Source: Hyperoodon ampullatus (lineage: Eukaryota; Chordata; Mammalia; Artiodactyla; Ziphiidae). From it: a stretch of 64,000 bases of DNA. Location of the stretch: contig OX457057.1 of assembly GCA_949752795.1 (NCBI GenBank), positions 163,099,980 to 163,163,979 on the forward strand. Direction: 5' to 3'. Positions 22,758-32,486 of the stretch are shown here, one piece after another; the stretch's first letter is position 1, and each line of letters opens with the position of its first letter. Made by a program: the position numbers and the translations under genes. The notes under the pieces are model-generated. The model saw only the letters and a list, made by a program, of their open reading frames with translations, was not told where the DNA came from and did no database searches.

Positions 22758-23012
22758 CGTTGTATAGCAGTGGCCAAGAGAAGAGGATCAGCAGCTGGAT
22801 GGCCTGGCTATGACTCAGCATCTGCTTCCTGGGTCCTGTGTACACGTGAGCAAGGTGCTTAAACTCTCCACTCCAGTTTTTCCTCTGTATAACGGGATAG
22901 TAAAAGTACTAAACACATAAGGTTGGAGGATAAATGATATAATATGTAGGAGGCATCTAGGACTGGGCCTGGCACATAGTAAGTGCTCAATACGGGTGAA
23001 CTATTATTTTAT
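22758..23012 (+). mobile_element. MIR SINE, nearly full length
   Basis: The copy runs from GTATAGCAGTGGCCAAGAGA near the head to GGCACATAGTAAGTGCTCAA at the tail. It lies about 50 bp from the preceding MIR in opposite orientation. Confidence 0.85.
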
Positions 23013-23997
23013 ATAGTCTCCATTGGGGAATGGGAGGACAGGAATGAACTAGTCACAGCTCGTGGCTCAGCTACAGGCTAGTGGGGAAGGCAGATGTAGA
23101 CATAACTGAAGTCGGGGAGAGTGGTGAGAGCAGGCAGGAGGCACAGAGGCGGAGTGACTAATGATGCACGAGGGCCACTCTCGCCTGTGGTCCTAGATCT
23201 TTCGTCTTCTTGGCTCTGGTATGAGTGTTAACAGCAGCACAATTTTCCTCCCTTTCCCTCAAGGTTCCAGGCACATGTAAGAATTATGAAATCTGGTGGG
23301 GAATTTCATGATTGCGTTTTTCCTGACAGCTTGGTAAAAAAAAAGGGTAGAGCAGAGAGAGTAGAAAAGGTCTTTTATTTGCGCTTCCTGAATATTTACC
23401 GTTAGGTAGATCCTTAGGCTAATATAATAGAACCTTGATCAGGAGAGGAAAGTCACAAAAGGAGAGTGCATGAGGTGTGTTCATCCTCGATGGGGGTGTT
23501 TCCTCATATTCCAATTACATGAACCTTAGGAATATGTTGGAGGTTAGCTATTTATTGATGGGCATGAACTGTAAGATTTATAAGTAAATGAGTCTATGTA
23601 TATGTTATGTATAAAGGTTGAGAGGGAGAGAATGAGAGAGAGGGAGAATGAATTCAAAACAGGAAACTAGGTTTCCAAGTATGAAGGGTTAGAAGGGAGA
23701 ACCAGGTAAATGGAGAAACTGTTTGATGCAAGTGCTCCTGTTTTAGCTCCCAGCAGTGCACCCGTCCGGTGCATAGTAGGCATCCAAAAAATATTTGTTC
23801 AATCTGAATAAATAGATGGTTTATTGTCTAGTTCATACACTGAGGACTTCTATGACCTTCAGATTCCAAATTTAAGTTTACTCTCTGAGAAGTTATTCAG
23901 AAGATCAAGTGATAAGTGAGATCACCTTTGTCAGGCATTCCCTCGGAGCAGTCACCCATCCTTGCGAAGATCGCCCCAGAGGACTTGGAGGGTGATC
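23013..23997. other. Mostly unrecognised
   Basis: Holds a GA-rich stretch near 23618-23655 and a short sense L2 tail at 23740-23815 (GTGCATAGTAGGCATCC, then AATATTTGTTCAATCTG). Nothing else is recognisable. Confidence 0.45.
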
Positions 23998-24165
23998 TGC
24001 TAGCGCACCCTGGCTGTACCTTAGAATCACCTGGGGAGATTTTGAAACATGTGCCTGCCAGGCTGGGCCTCAGCTCAGACCAATCAAATCAGAATCCCTG
24101 GGGGCGGAGCCTGGGCGCTGGCAATTATCTTTTCAAATCCTCCCCAGCTGATTTTTATAGGATTC
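23998..24165 (+). mobile_element. MER5A-like hAT-Charlie fragment
   Basis: CCTTAGAATCACCTGGGGAG, CAAATCAGAATCCCTGGGGG and a GGAGCCTGGGCGCTGGCAA segment match this nonautonomous DNA-transposon family. Confidence 0.7.
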
Positions 24166-24300
24166 AGGGGTGAGAAGCACCGGACAAAGGTGTCTGTAGA
24201 TAGGAGGGCTAGTGGTATCTGCCCAAAATCTTGGCATGTAGTTGGCCAGAGGTGAACCACGAGGCTTGCCTGAAGGAGTGTGGAAGTGTCAGTCACTCTT

Positions 24301-24511
24301 TTTTTTTTTTTTTTTTTTGCGGTACGCGGGACTCTCGCTGCTGTGGCCTCTCCCGTTGTTGCGGAGCACAGGCTCCGGACGCGCAGGCTCGGCGGCCATG
24401 GCTCACGGGCCCAGCCGCTCCGCGGCATGTGGGATCTTCCCAGCCTGGGGCAAACCCGTGTCCCCTGCATCGGCAGACGGACTCTCAACCACTGCGCCAC
24501 CAGGGAAGCCC
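24301..24511 (-). mobile_element. CHR-type SINE, young CpG-rich copy
   Basis: A T-run tail at the left precedes GCGGTACGCGGGACTCTCGC, with GGCTCGGCGGCCATGGCTCA further in. The reversed head ends TGCGCCACCAGGGAAGCCC. Many CpG sites survive. GTCAGTCACTCTT (24288-24300) and GTCAGTCACCCTT (24512-24524) are the target-site duplication with one mismatch. Its body is shorter than the long form at 31393-31722. Confidence 0.92.
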
Positions 24512-24525
24512 GTCAGTCACCCTTT

Positions 24526-26659
24526 AGGTTTCCAGGGTCATTTTCCAGGAGACCTCTCTGAACTTGAAATGAAGATATCCCAGCCCAGGGGCAGCGAGGG
24601 CACTGGAAGGATGGCTGCAGAAAGGAGGTAAGCTGTAGGAATAGGAACAGGCACTGAACTTTCAACTGCTGTAATTTTGAGATTTCCCACAGCCTGAGGC
24701 TAGATACCAAAGGGAGGATGTGAGGGAGGGGGAGGGCAGCCCTAGACCTGGTCTTACTGAAGGTGCTGGGCTGGGCCAGCGGAAGGCTCCAGGGCCTGTT
24801 GCGGGGGCTGCAGAGTTCTCTGGAGACCCGGCTCCCACAGCAGTGCTGGCCGCATGGCACCCCAGGACTTTCAGATGATCAAAGAGTCACTGGAGAGTTC
24901 TGGGGGCCTCTGGAGAGCTCGTGGGGTGTGTCTGTGACCATGGGAGCATATGCATCTTGCCCTGAATGAAACTGCTGAGGGCGAAAATACAACCCATCCA
25001 CTTGTATTTTCAACAGGACCAGGCTGTCAGTCAGCCAAATAGCTCTGAGAGCTCCTTTAGTTTAGCAAACAGCCTCCCAGAAAAGATACCTGGTTTTTAG
25101 AGGCAGTGTGTCTCCTTTGAGATCTAAGCTTTCCCTCAGCAAAGGATGTTGTTGGGTCCCCTGCTGAGTTTGGGGAGACCAGGCAAAATGTAGGCTCAGA
25201 GATGGAAATTTTTCACTGTACTTGAATCAGGAGAATTAGATAATCAACATCAACCCTTCTCCAAAATGCGTTTGTGCTCACATTGCTGTCTGCATACTGC
25301 CGCCTTCTCCAGAATCTCTCTGCAACCCGCCCCCAACTATTCCATCTCAGCTGTACCCACTTGATAGACTCTCGCATGAAGGCGCATTTATTACTGACCA
25401 GCTTCTTTATCTTGGATAGTATGTCACAAGTAGTCAAGACTATAGCTCTTGAAGATAGTTTCACCGATTTAAGATGAAGAAACAGTATCCATATAGTTCC
25501 AGAGTCAAGGAATGTGGTAGCCAGCTGGTAGGAAAAAAACATAAGACTGTTGGAGAGTGGCATTTTACTCACTAGAGCCGGCTTGGACTTCAGATATGAT
25601 ACGTTTGATTTATAGTTTCTATTTCACTCTGATAGAAAACTCTGCTTACCCTTATTGGAAGGTCGAATGTGTTGGGTTCTTTAGCTAAGATAGCTGTTAA
25701 AATTTATTTCACGTTCAAGGAAAGGGGTGCTTGTTATTCACCATGTTCCTATTTTAATTATGGTTTTTCCTGGCATGATTTTTAGCAAGAATAACCTAAG
25801 GTCTGCAAGGAGTGATTTCCCCTAATCAGTTCTTAAACCCGCCTTCCCCCCCCACCACAAGGAACTGCTCCAGCTGCAGCTCCACAGATGAAACACAGAG
25901 GAGGACTGAGCGATTACCTGGTGGATCTGAACAGCGTAAGTCAGCAGTCAATTAGAATAGTTCACTTAGGAAACTCCTTTTCTCTCCCATCTTCTTTGCT
26001 CTATAGAACATCACCTTGACGCTCGCTGCTCCACCTGCCCTGCATTGCAGCTCCTTCTCATCCTGCCCTCCAGTTAGGGTCTTGGCTCCCACGCCAGCCT
26101 AGCCCTCATCTCCAAGCCTCTCGGGACAGGCTTACCTTCATCCTCCCCCAATTGAGTGGGCTCAGAATTGAGCGCCTCCTGAATTCTCACATTTCCCAGG
26201 TGCGTACCCACATCCTCCCTGGCCCCTGAGATTGTGGGCACAGGTTTCTAGAACTTCCCTCATCTGAGACTCTCTTTGCACACCCTCTCTGCTCCTTGGA
26301 CTCTTTCATTGATGTGGCTGCTGCCTGTTCTTGCCAGCTTCCCTCACGAGGGACTGAGGCCTGCCCCTAGCCCAGCGTGAGGAGGGGGCCTGCTCCCAGG
26401 CACACACCTCACAGATCTGGGCATGTGGCCCCGCAGGCTTTCTGAGAACAGCTGGGTCCCCTGCCCACTTGCACCTCCAGGGACTTCCTTTTCACCATAG
26501 TGTCAAGCACTTGTTAGTGTCTTGCTTAGAGACAGCCAATCCCATATTTGGCTGATCCCCCCGCTGTCAGCCACATCTTCACCCTAGCAGTCATCTGGTT
26601 ATAGGCCTTAAACATCTCTCTTCTGGCATGTCTTGTTGGGAATATGAGCCACCATACTA
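24526..26659. other. No recognised feature
   Basis: About 2.1 kb with no repeat I can name; 25980-26500 is pyrimidine- and GC-richer than average. Frames of 115-119 codons occur on the minus strand (24513-24860, 25213-25572) without recognisable domains. Confidence 0.4.
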
Positions 26660-26783
26660 GAAATTTATTCATTTATTCATTCACTTAATACATGTTTATT
26701 GAGCACCTAGTATGTGCCAGGCCCTCTGCTGGATTCTGGGCACTCAGAGTTAGACACTATATACATCTTACCCTTAAGGAATA
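26660..26783 (-). mobile_element. L2 3' tail fragment
   Basis: ATTCATTTATTCATTCACTT, then TTTATTGAGCACCTAGTATG and GTGCCAGGCCCTCTGCTGGA, is a clear reversed L2 tail, cut on the right by the LTR. Confidence 0.8.
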
Positions 26784-27240
26784 TGTATTCGTTTGCCAGG
26801 GCTGCTGTAACCAAGTACCACAAACTGGGTGGCTTAACAATAGAAATTTATCGTCTCACAGTTCTGGAAGCTGAAACTTTGAGATCAAGGTGCTGGCAGG
26901 ATTCAGATCAAGGTACTGGCAGGATTGATTCTTTCTGAGGGCTGTGAGGAAGAGTCTGTTCCAGACCCCTTTCCTAGGCTTGCTGAAGATCATCTTCTCC
27001 CAGTGTCTTCACATTGTCTTCCCTTTACGCATGTCTATGGCTGTGTCCGAATTTCCTCTTTTTATAAAGACATCAGTCATGTTGGATTCGGGACCCACCC
27101 TGCTCCAGTGTGACCTCATCTTAATTAATTACATCTGCAATGACTCTATTTCCAAATAAGGTCAAATTCTGAGATATTGAGGGGGCGGAGTTTAAGACTT
27201 CAACATATTGGTTTTCGAGGACACAATTTTGCCCATAAAG
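26784..27240 (-). mobile_element. MLT1-type ERVL-MaLR LTR
   Basis: Reversed MLT1 order: TGTATTCGTTTGCCAGGGCT, CACAAACTGGGTGGCTTAAC, CTCACAGTTCTGGAAGCTG, AAATAAGGTCAAATTCTGAG, then GACACAATTTTGCCCATAA. An internal repetition (GATCAAGGTGCTGGCAGGATT, then ATCAAGGTACTGGCAGGATT) near 26883-26927 is a local tandem duplication. Confidence 0.85.
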
Positions 27241-27364
27241 TAGGCACCATTTTATGGGGGCAATAATGATACTAAGAGGTGTATATATATGTTCACTGTG
27301 GACCTAGTGAGTGGGGGAATAGTTCTCTTTTCTTCACTTCACTTTTCAGGACAGACACACCCTT

Positions 27365-27560
27365 AAGACAGCTAATATTTATCAAGTGATAGCTATGTTA
27401 CAAGGCCCGGTTTGTATTTCTTGAGCGCTTACTATGAGCTCAAATGATTTATATGCATTGATACAATCTTATGAAGAAACTGAGGCCCAGAGATGTTAAG
27501 TAAACAGCCCAGCTTCACACGGTAAGGGGTGAGAAGCAGATCAGGTATATTTTGTAGGAA
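27365..27560 (-). mobile_element. MIR SINE
   Basis: TTGAGCGCTTACTATGAGCT, GAAGAAACTGAGGCCCAGAG and CAGCTTCACACGGTAAGG follow the reversed MIR. Confidence 0.75.
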
Positions 27561-27789
27561 CTGAATCACTTACACCTTCTATCCCCCACCTCCATGCAGC
27601 ACTGGGCTCTAATATTGGGGATCTCTCTATTGTTTTAGACCCTGCCCCTCACAGGGCATAGCTCACAGAGATTAACATGGAAGGAAGCTCTCTGAGTCAA
27701 GCATGCAGAAGCCCTATTGCTCCAGGCTTTTCTTCCCCATGGTCAGAACCTCTGTTCCATGTGCCCTTAAAATAGGCACCTCCCATCCA

Positions 27790-27968
27790 TCTCATGTTCT
27801 ATTGATTACCTTTGCTGTATCTTTCAAATATACTTCTCTTACTCATTTGCTCACTGTTTGTCTTGCTGATAGAATGTAAGCCCCATGAGGGCAGGGACCA
27901 GTGTTGCTTCTGCCTAGCACCCTGCCTGGACTACAGAGGCATTCCAGAAAGACCTTTGGGTGAATGGA
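27790..27968 (+). mobile_element. L2 3' tail fragment
   Basis: GATAGAATGTAAGCCCCATG, then AGGGCAGGGACCAGTGTTGC and TAGCACCCTGCCTGGACTAC, is the sense L2 end. Confidence 0.75.
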
Positions 27969-28514
27969 ATCTGCTACAGATAAAGCAGATTTCTTTGGGG
28001 CTTTCTCAAAAATAAGACTTTTTTTTTTTTTAAGTGCAGGGCACAAAATGACTCTAGGAACTCATATCTTAGATAATTGAGTAAAAATGAGACACTTAAA
28101 GCATCATCGCTAGTCCCCAGCACAGCTGTGGAGGACACTGAAGATATGACTCCCTGCACTGAAATCTTATTACAGCGTTTATTGATAATTATCATCCTAA
28201 GTGGAGCAAAGAACCCTACTAAAGCTCTCACAGTGTAGCTACAGGTTTCAATTTCACTTAAAGTATTGATTTCCCACCCAGGGCCCATCAGCATTTTCGC
28301 TCCTAAGAGCAGCCCTCTCCCAGTCCTTTGTGGGAACAGGCTGCATATTCGAGGCAAACTTGACTGGGCTGAGTTCATGTGAAGGGGAGTAATGCATGGA
28401 TTCTGCACCCCTGAGGAGGTGGAGCGTGGAGCGGGGGTTGGGGGAAGGGGGCACTGGAGTTGAAAGCCCTTTGTTCTTACCCTGGGACGTATGTAGCTCA
28501 CAATTTATTTTGAG
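27969..28514. other. No recognised feature
   Basis: Unique-looking sequence. The 175-codon minus frame (27974-28501) has no domain I recognise and is overlapped by another minus frame, so I do not call it a gene. Confidence 0.4.
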
Positions 28515-28640
28515 ATTGGGTGTCCTCATTTGGAAAAAGGGGTAAATAATTTGTACCCTGCCTGCTTCACAGACTGATGCCGGGTTCAGTTAAGATAATG
28601 CACAGAGAGGTGCTTCTGACCCAGCATATACACATGTAAA
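28515..28640 (+). mobile_element. MIR SINE, 3' part
   Basis: GGTGTCCTCATTTGGAAAAA, then GTACCCTGCCTGCTTCACAG, is the sense MIR core. Confidence 0.6.
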
Positions 28641-28682
28641 GAGTAATTACCTGGGCTTAAAAAAAAGAGTAATATCCTGGAA

Positions 28683-28905
28683 GCAGCCTGGCAGAGTGGA
28701 AAGAACAGGAGCATTGATATCTGACAGACTTGGGCTCAAACCCCAGTTCTACTGTTTATTAGCTGTGACTTCAGTTATCTCTGTGCTTCCGTTTTGTCAT
28801 CTGTGAAATGGGAAGAATAATACCAACGTTGCATATTTATGAGGGCTAAAGGGGATGATATTTGAGAAGCTCTTGGCATTTAGTAGGTTCAGTAGCAATA
28901 ATTTT
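28683..28905 (+). mobile_element. MIR SINE
   Basis: GGCAGAGTGGAAAGAACAGG, CTTGGGCTCAAACCCCAGTT (B-box region) and TTGTCATCTGTGAAATGGGA give a nearly complete sense MIR. Confidence 0.85.
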
Positions 28906-28939
28906 CCCATTGGTTTTACTTTGTCACTTAGATAATGGC

Positions 28940-29518
28940 ATTCTATCAGTTTTCTATTGCTGTCATAACAAATTGTCGCAGATTTAGGGACTTAGAACAA
29001 TACAAATTTGTTATCTCAATGATCTGTAGGTCAGAAGTCCAGTGGGCTTGGCTGGTTTCTCAGCCTGCCTGACTGAAAAGAAGGTGTGTTGGCAGGCTTC
29101 TAGGCTCGTTCAGACTGTTGGCAGAATTGCATTCCATGTGGTTGTAGGACTGAGGTCCCTATATCCTTGCTGGTTGGTGGCTGGGGTGTTGTTCTCAGCT
29201 TCCAGAGGCTGCCGACATTGCTTGGCTTGTGGCCCCCTTCCTCCATCTTCAAAGCCAGTAATGGCCAGTGGAGTCCTTCTTACATCAGATCATTCTAACC
29301 TCCTCTTCTGCCTCTCTGTTTCCCTTTTCAGAGCCCAAGTGATTATGTTGGGCCCACCCAGATAATCCAGGATAATCCACAGCCCTATTTTATGTTCAGT
29401 AAACTTAAGTAGGCCCCTTTTGCTATGTAACCATTTTGTGCCAGTTTAACACATTCACAAGTTCCAGGGATAAGAACATGGACATCTTCGGGGGCCATTC
29501 TTCTTCTTACCACAACCC
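28940..29518 (-). mobile_element. MaLR-type LTR (MLT1-like)
   Basis: Reversed LTR motifs: CAGTTTTCTATTGCTGTCAT, GCTTGTGGCCCCCTTCCTCC, GATAATCCAGGATAATCCAC, GTTCCAGGGATAAGAACATG. The subfamily is uncertain. Confidence 0.7.
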
Positions 29519-29589
29519 TATGTTGATATCCTATTGCTTCATATGTATTAAAAATGTCTCCTCCACAAGATCTACTATTCACAATACTA

Positions 29590-29640
29590 GTTCAATGCCT
29601 GGCATATAGGAAGCTCTTGACAAATATTAGTTTCAGTTTT
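29590..29640 (+). mobile_element. MIR tail fragment
   Basis: ATGCCTGGCATATAGGAAGC followed by TTGACAAATATTAG is the 3' tail shared by MIR and L2. Confidence 0.5.
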
Positions 29641-29689
29641 TGCTATTGATAAGCAGGTGACAACAAGTCTTTTATCTTCTCCATCAGTC

Positions 29690-29975
29690 CTAGCATATCC
29701 ACCTCGCTGAGGGATATCTCCTTTACTCCCCATCTTCCGTTTTCTCCAGAAAGCCTTTCTGACCCCAACCCTTGCCCACCAGGCTGGGTTCAGTGCCAGT
29801 CCTCTGTGTTAATGAGTCATAGGACTTACCTTGTTTAATTGTCCAAGGTTCTCTCCTTATAACTCCTCCACCAGACTCTGAGCTTTTTGAGGACAGAGAC
29901 TAATGCTTTTACTGGTATCATTTGGTAGAGTGTTTGGTAGTAGGTGCTCAATAAATGTTTATTGAATATGTAAAT
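29690..29975 (+). mobile_element. L2 3' end
   Basis: CAGAAAGCCTTTCTGACCCC, CACCAGGCTGGGTTCAGTGC, CAGACTCTGAGCTTTTTGAG and AGGTGCTCAATAAATGTTTA run in canonical order to the tail. Confidence 0.85.
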
Positions 29976-31159
29976 AATGAGAATCTATTATACACTTAAA
30001 AATAATTGGTCAAATAATTACTGGTTGGAACACATCCCTTGAACAACATAAATGTTGAAATATCCATTCAAGAAGGGGAAAATGTATGTATCTGGATGTT
30101 GTACTTTCTAAGAGAGTTGTCTTTACACAGAGGTTTCTGAAAAATAAATACAGGTTGTGTTTGTGAATTGTCTAGGCCCGGACCTTGTGGAGGAAGGCAG
30201 TTCTGAAATTGCCACGGACTTATGGTAACGATTGTTTGGAATTTACTGAATGATTTTACCACTTTTTTCTCTAAATGCATCAGGGAACAAACAAACACAG
30301 TATTGAAATCAAACCACATCACCTTGGCTTACTTCTTATTTGCTTACTTACTGGGACTTATTATACACTAACAGCAAAATTGTATCCTAGTGTTATTTCT
30401 CTTGGAAGTTCACAATTAGCTCTTCCTTCTGCTCTTTTCCCCCCGCATGTCAAATGCTCATTTTCTATCCATTTTGTGAAGAGTCCTAACAATACTGCAG
30501 AGAGGTAGTGATCAATAATGATCAAATAAGAGTAATGTTCATAGCATAGTATATTTACTGTTGCTGCACGTGTGTTTGTTTTCTGTATTTTAAAATTTTG
30601 TCTCTTTCAGTTTGTCACATTGATTCCAGATTGGCCAGGAGGCTGGCTCCTCTTGCCTGGGCCTGGATCTCTTCGCAGCTGTTTTGAGCTTGGCTGGTCC
30701 TTTTGCAATAATCGCTCCCACTCAGGGACTTTGGTCTTTTGATATTTATTTTTAGGTTCAATATAGTCTCCATTATTTTAAAGGAACAGTTTTATTATCT
30801 GAAACAAACAACCACAAATAAAAATTGGAGCCAAATCACAGGCCTCAGGACCCAGATGAGGAACTAAGAAAAATTGTTTAGAGCCATAAATGCTTTCTTT
30901 GCAGTTTTCCTTCTGTCTACTGGGCTGGGGCACATTTTCTGTAATCATAGACCAGTGATTAGGCATCAGATTATGTCTTGATGCAATAAATGTGCTGCCC
31001 TCTATTGGAAGTCTGGGAATCCTAATTTCCTTTGGATTCAGCACTCCATTTTGGAACCCAGTCCAGCTCAGGTGTGAGGGTTATATGTGCATTGAACAGT
31101 TTTAGAGAAGTCAGTTGTCAACAGCCACCACCTCTGATTGACCGCCTTTGCCCAATTAC
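29976..31159. other. No recognised feature
   Basis: About 1.2 kb of unique-looking sequence. A CAGATAATAAAACTGTTCC string on the minus strand near 30785 resembles a polyadenylation signal, but no transcript structure supports it. Confidence 0.4.
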
Positions 31160-31392
31160 TTTCAATTCAGCAAATGTTTATGGAACATTCACTGTTTGCC
31201 AGACATCATGCAAGGTACCTGATAGATGCACAGAAGCCTAAAACATGGTTTCTGATTTCAGGAAGCTTCTGACTTTGTGAGGAAGACAGACTTATACACG
31301 AGTAAGTAGAATGGAAAGCTGACTCTGCGAAGCTCTACAAATCCAAGGAATTTTAAGTGCTATGTGGGTAGTGGTGTGGCCAAAGAGGATTA
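31160..31392 (-). mobile_element. L2 3' fragment
   Basis: ATTCAGCAAATGTTTATGGA, GTTTGCCAGACATCATGCAA, AGGAAGCTTCTGACTTTGTG and AATTTTAAGTGCTATGTG fit the reversed L2. A CHR SINE abuts its right end. Confidence 0.65.
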
Positions 31393-31722
31393 GGACTTAG
31401 TGCTAGACCGGTTGGGAATCCACCTATCAATGTAGGGGACACGGGTTCGAGCCCTGGTCTGGGAAGATCCCACATGCCGCAGAGCAACTAAGCCTGTGCG
31501 CCACAACTACTGAGCCTGCGCTCTAGACCCTGCGAGCCACAGCTGCTGAGCCCACGTGCCACAACTACTGAGGCCTGCGTGCCTAGAGCCCGTGCTCCGC
31601 AACAAAAGAAGCCACCACAATGAGAAGCCTGCGAACCACAGCAAAGAGTAGCCCCCACTTGCCGCAACTAGAGAGAGCCCGCATGCAGCAACGAACCCAA
31701 CGCAGCCAAAAAAAAAAAAAAA
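31393..31722 (+). mobile_element. CHR SINE (long form), near full length
   Basis: The head is decayed (GGACTTAGTGCTAGACCGG) but the B box GGTTCGAGCCC (31444-31454) is perfect. The long tRNA-unrelated body follows (CACAACTACTGAGCCTGCGC; CGCAACTAGAGAGAGCCCGC), then an A14 tail. No target-site duplication is obvious, and the A-box region has lost the usual CCTGGTGG. Confidence 0.9.
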
Positions 31723-32189
31723 GTATTTATAAGTCAAGCTCAATGCCTGACTTAACAATGGTGTTTCGTATGTGTGGTATGCATGATTGTGGAAGGTGGT
31801 GTAATTAGAACATGGTCAGGGTTGGAGGTGTCCGGAAGGGCTGTACAGGAAGGAAGGGCTGCAGCCAGAACCTCATTGGCATCTTCCTCTCCTATTCATA
31901 CTCTGAGCATTACTAGAACCATGGTGGGTGACTTCAGCTACAGCATAGTAAGGTGGCAGCATGACCAGAAGCAACACACTGATGGACTGTCCAGAAAGAC
32001 CATGTCCATTAACAGACAGGACGGCTGATGTGCCATACATAGCAATACTATGTGAGCCTGTATATGCATATGTGATGGCCCAGCTGGCTGAGTATGAAAA
32101 GTGGGCACTAGGGACCCATCTGTACCAGCAGTACAGAAAAGGGGGGGGGAAGGTGAGAGATGTAGGTAGAGAAGTCATGGAGGAACAAT
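31723..32189. other. No recognised feature
   Basis: Unique-looking. The plus frame at 31961-32236 (91 codons) and opposing minus frame at 31873-32178 have no recognisable domain. Processed-pseudogene origin was considered, but there is no poly-A tail or duplicated flank. Confidence 0.35.
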
Positions 32190-32260
32190 CATTGGGGCTT
32201 GGGATGTTGCAAGGATTCTGGCTTCATTCTAAGTAAAATGGGAAGCCATGGCAGGGTTTT
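32190..32260 (-). mobile_element. L2 fragment, left part (split by L1)
   Basis: GGATTCTGGCTTCATTCTAA, then GGGAAGCCATGGCAGGGTTT, is reversed L2 coding text. It continues at 38121. Confidence 0.7.
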
Positions 32261-32486
32261 TGTTTTCTTTTTTTTTTTTTTGAATTTTATTTTTTTATAC
32301 AGCAGGTTCTTATTAGTTATCTATTTTATACATATTACTGTATATATGTCAATCCCAATCTCCCAATTTATACCACCACCACTACCCCCCTAATACCCTG
32401 CTTTCCCCCCTTGATGTACATACGTTTGTTCTCTACATCTGTGTCTCTATTTCTGCCTTGCAAACTGGTTCGTCTGTACCATTTTT

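Noticed and set aside
24231..24631. Three overlapping plus-strand frames of 93-129 codons.
   Set aside because: They run through the reversed CHR SINE, which is GC-rich and poor in stop codons; the phenylalanine run comes from the SINE tail.
27974..28501. A 175-codon minus-strand frame, the longest outside L1.
   Set aside because: No domain, overlaps another minus frame, ends in a low-complexity T/A run; no splice, poly-A or conservation evidence.
30780..30830. Gene 3' end on the minus strand (AATAAAA near 30785).
   Set aside because: A single polyadenylation-like hexamer without upstream exon evidence is not sufficient.
31393..31470. tRNA gene suggested by the B box GGTTCGAGCCC.
   Set aside because: It is the tRNA-derived head of a CHR SINE; the cloverleaf is not intact and the SINE body follows.
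31723..32189. Possible processed pseudogene between a SINE and an L2.
   Set aside because: No recognisable protein, poly-A tail or flanking duplication.
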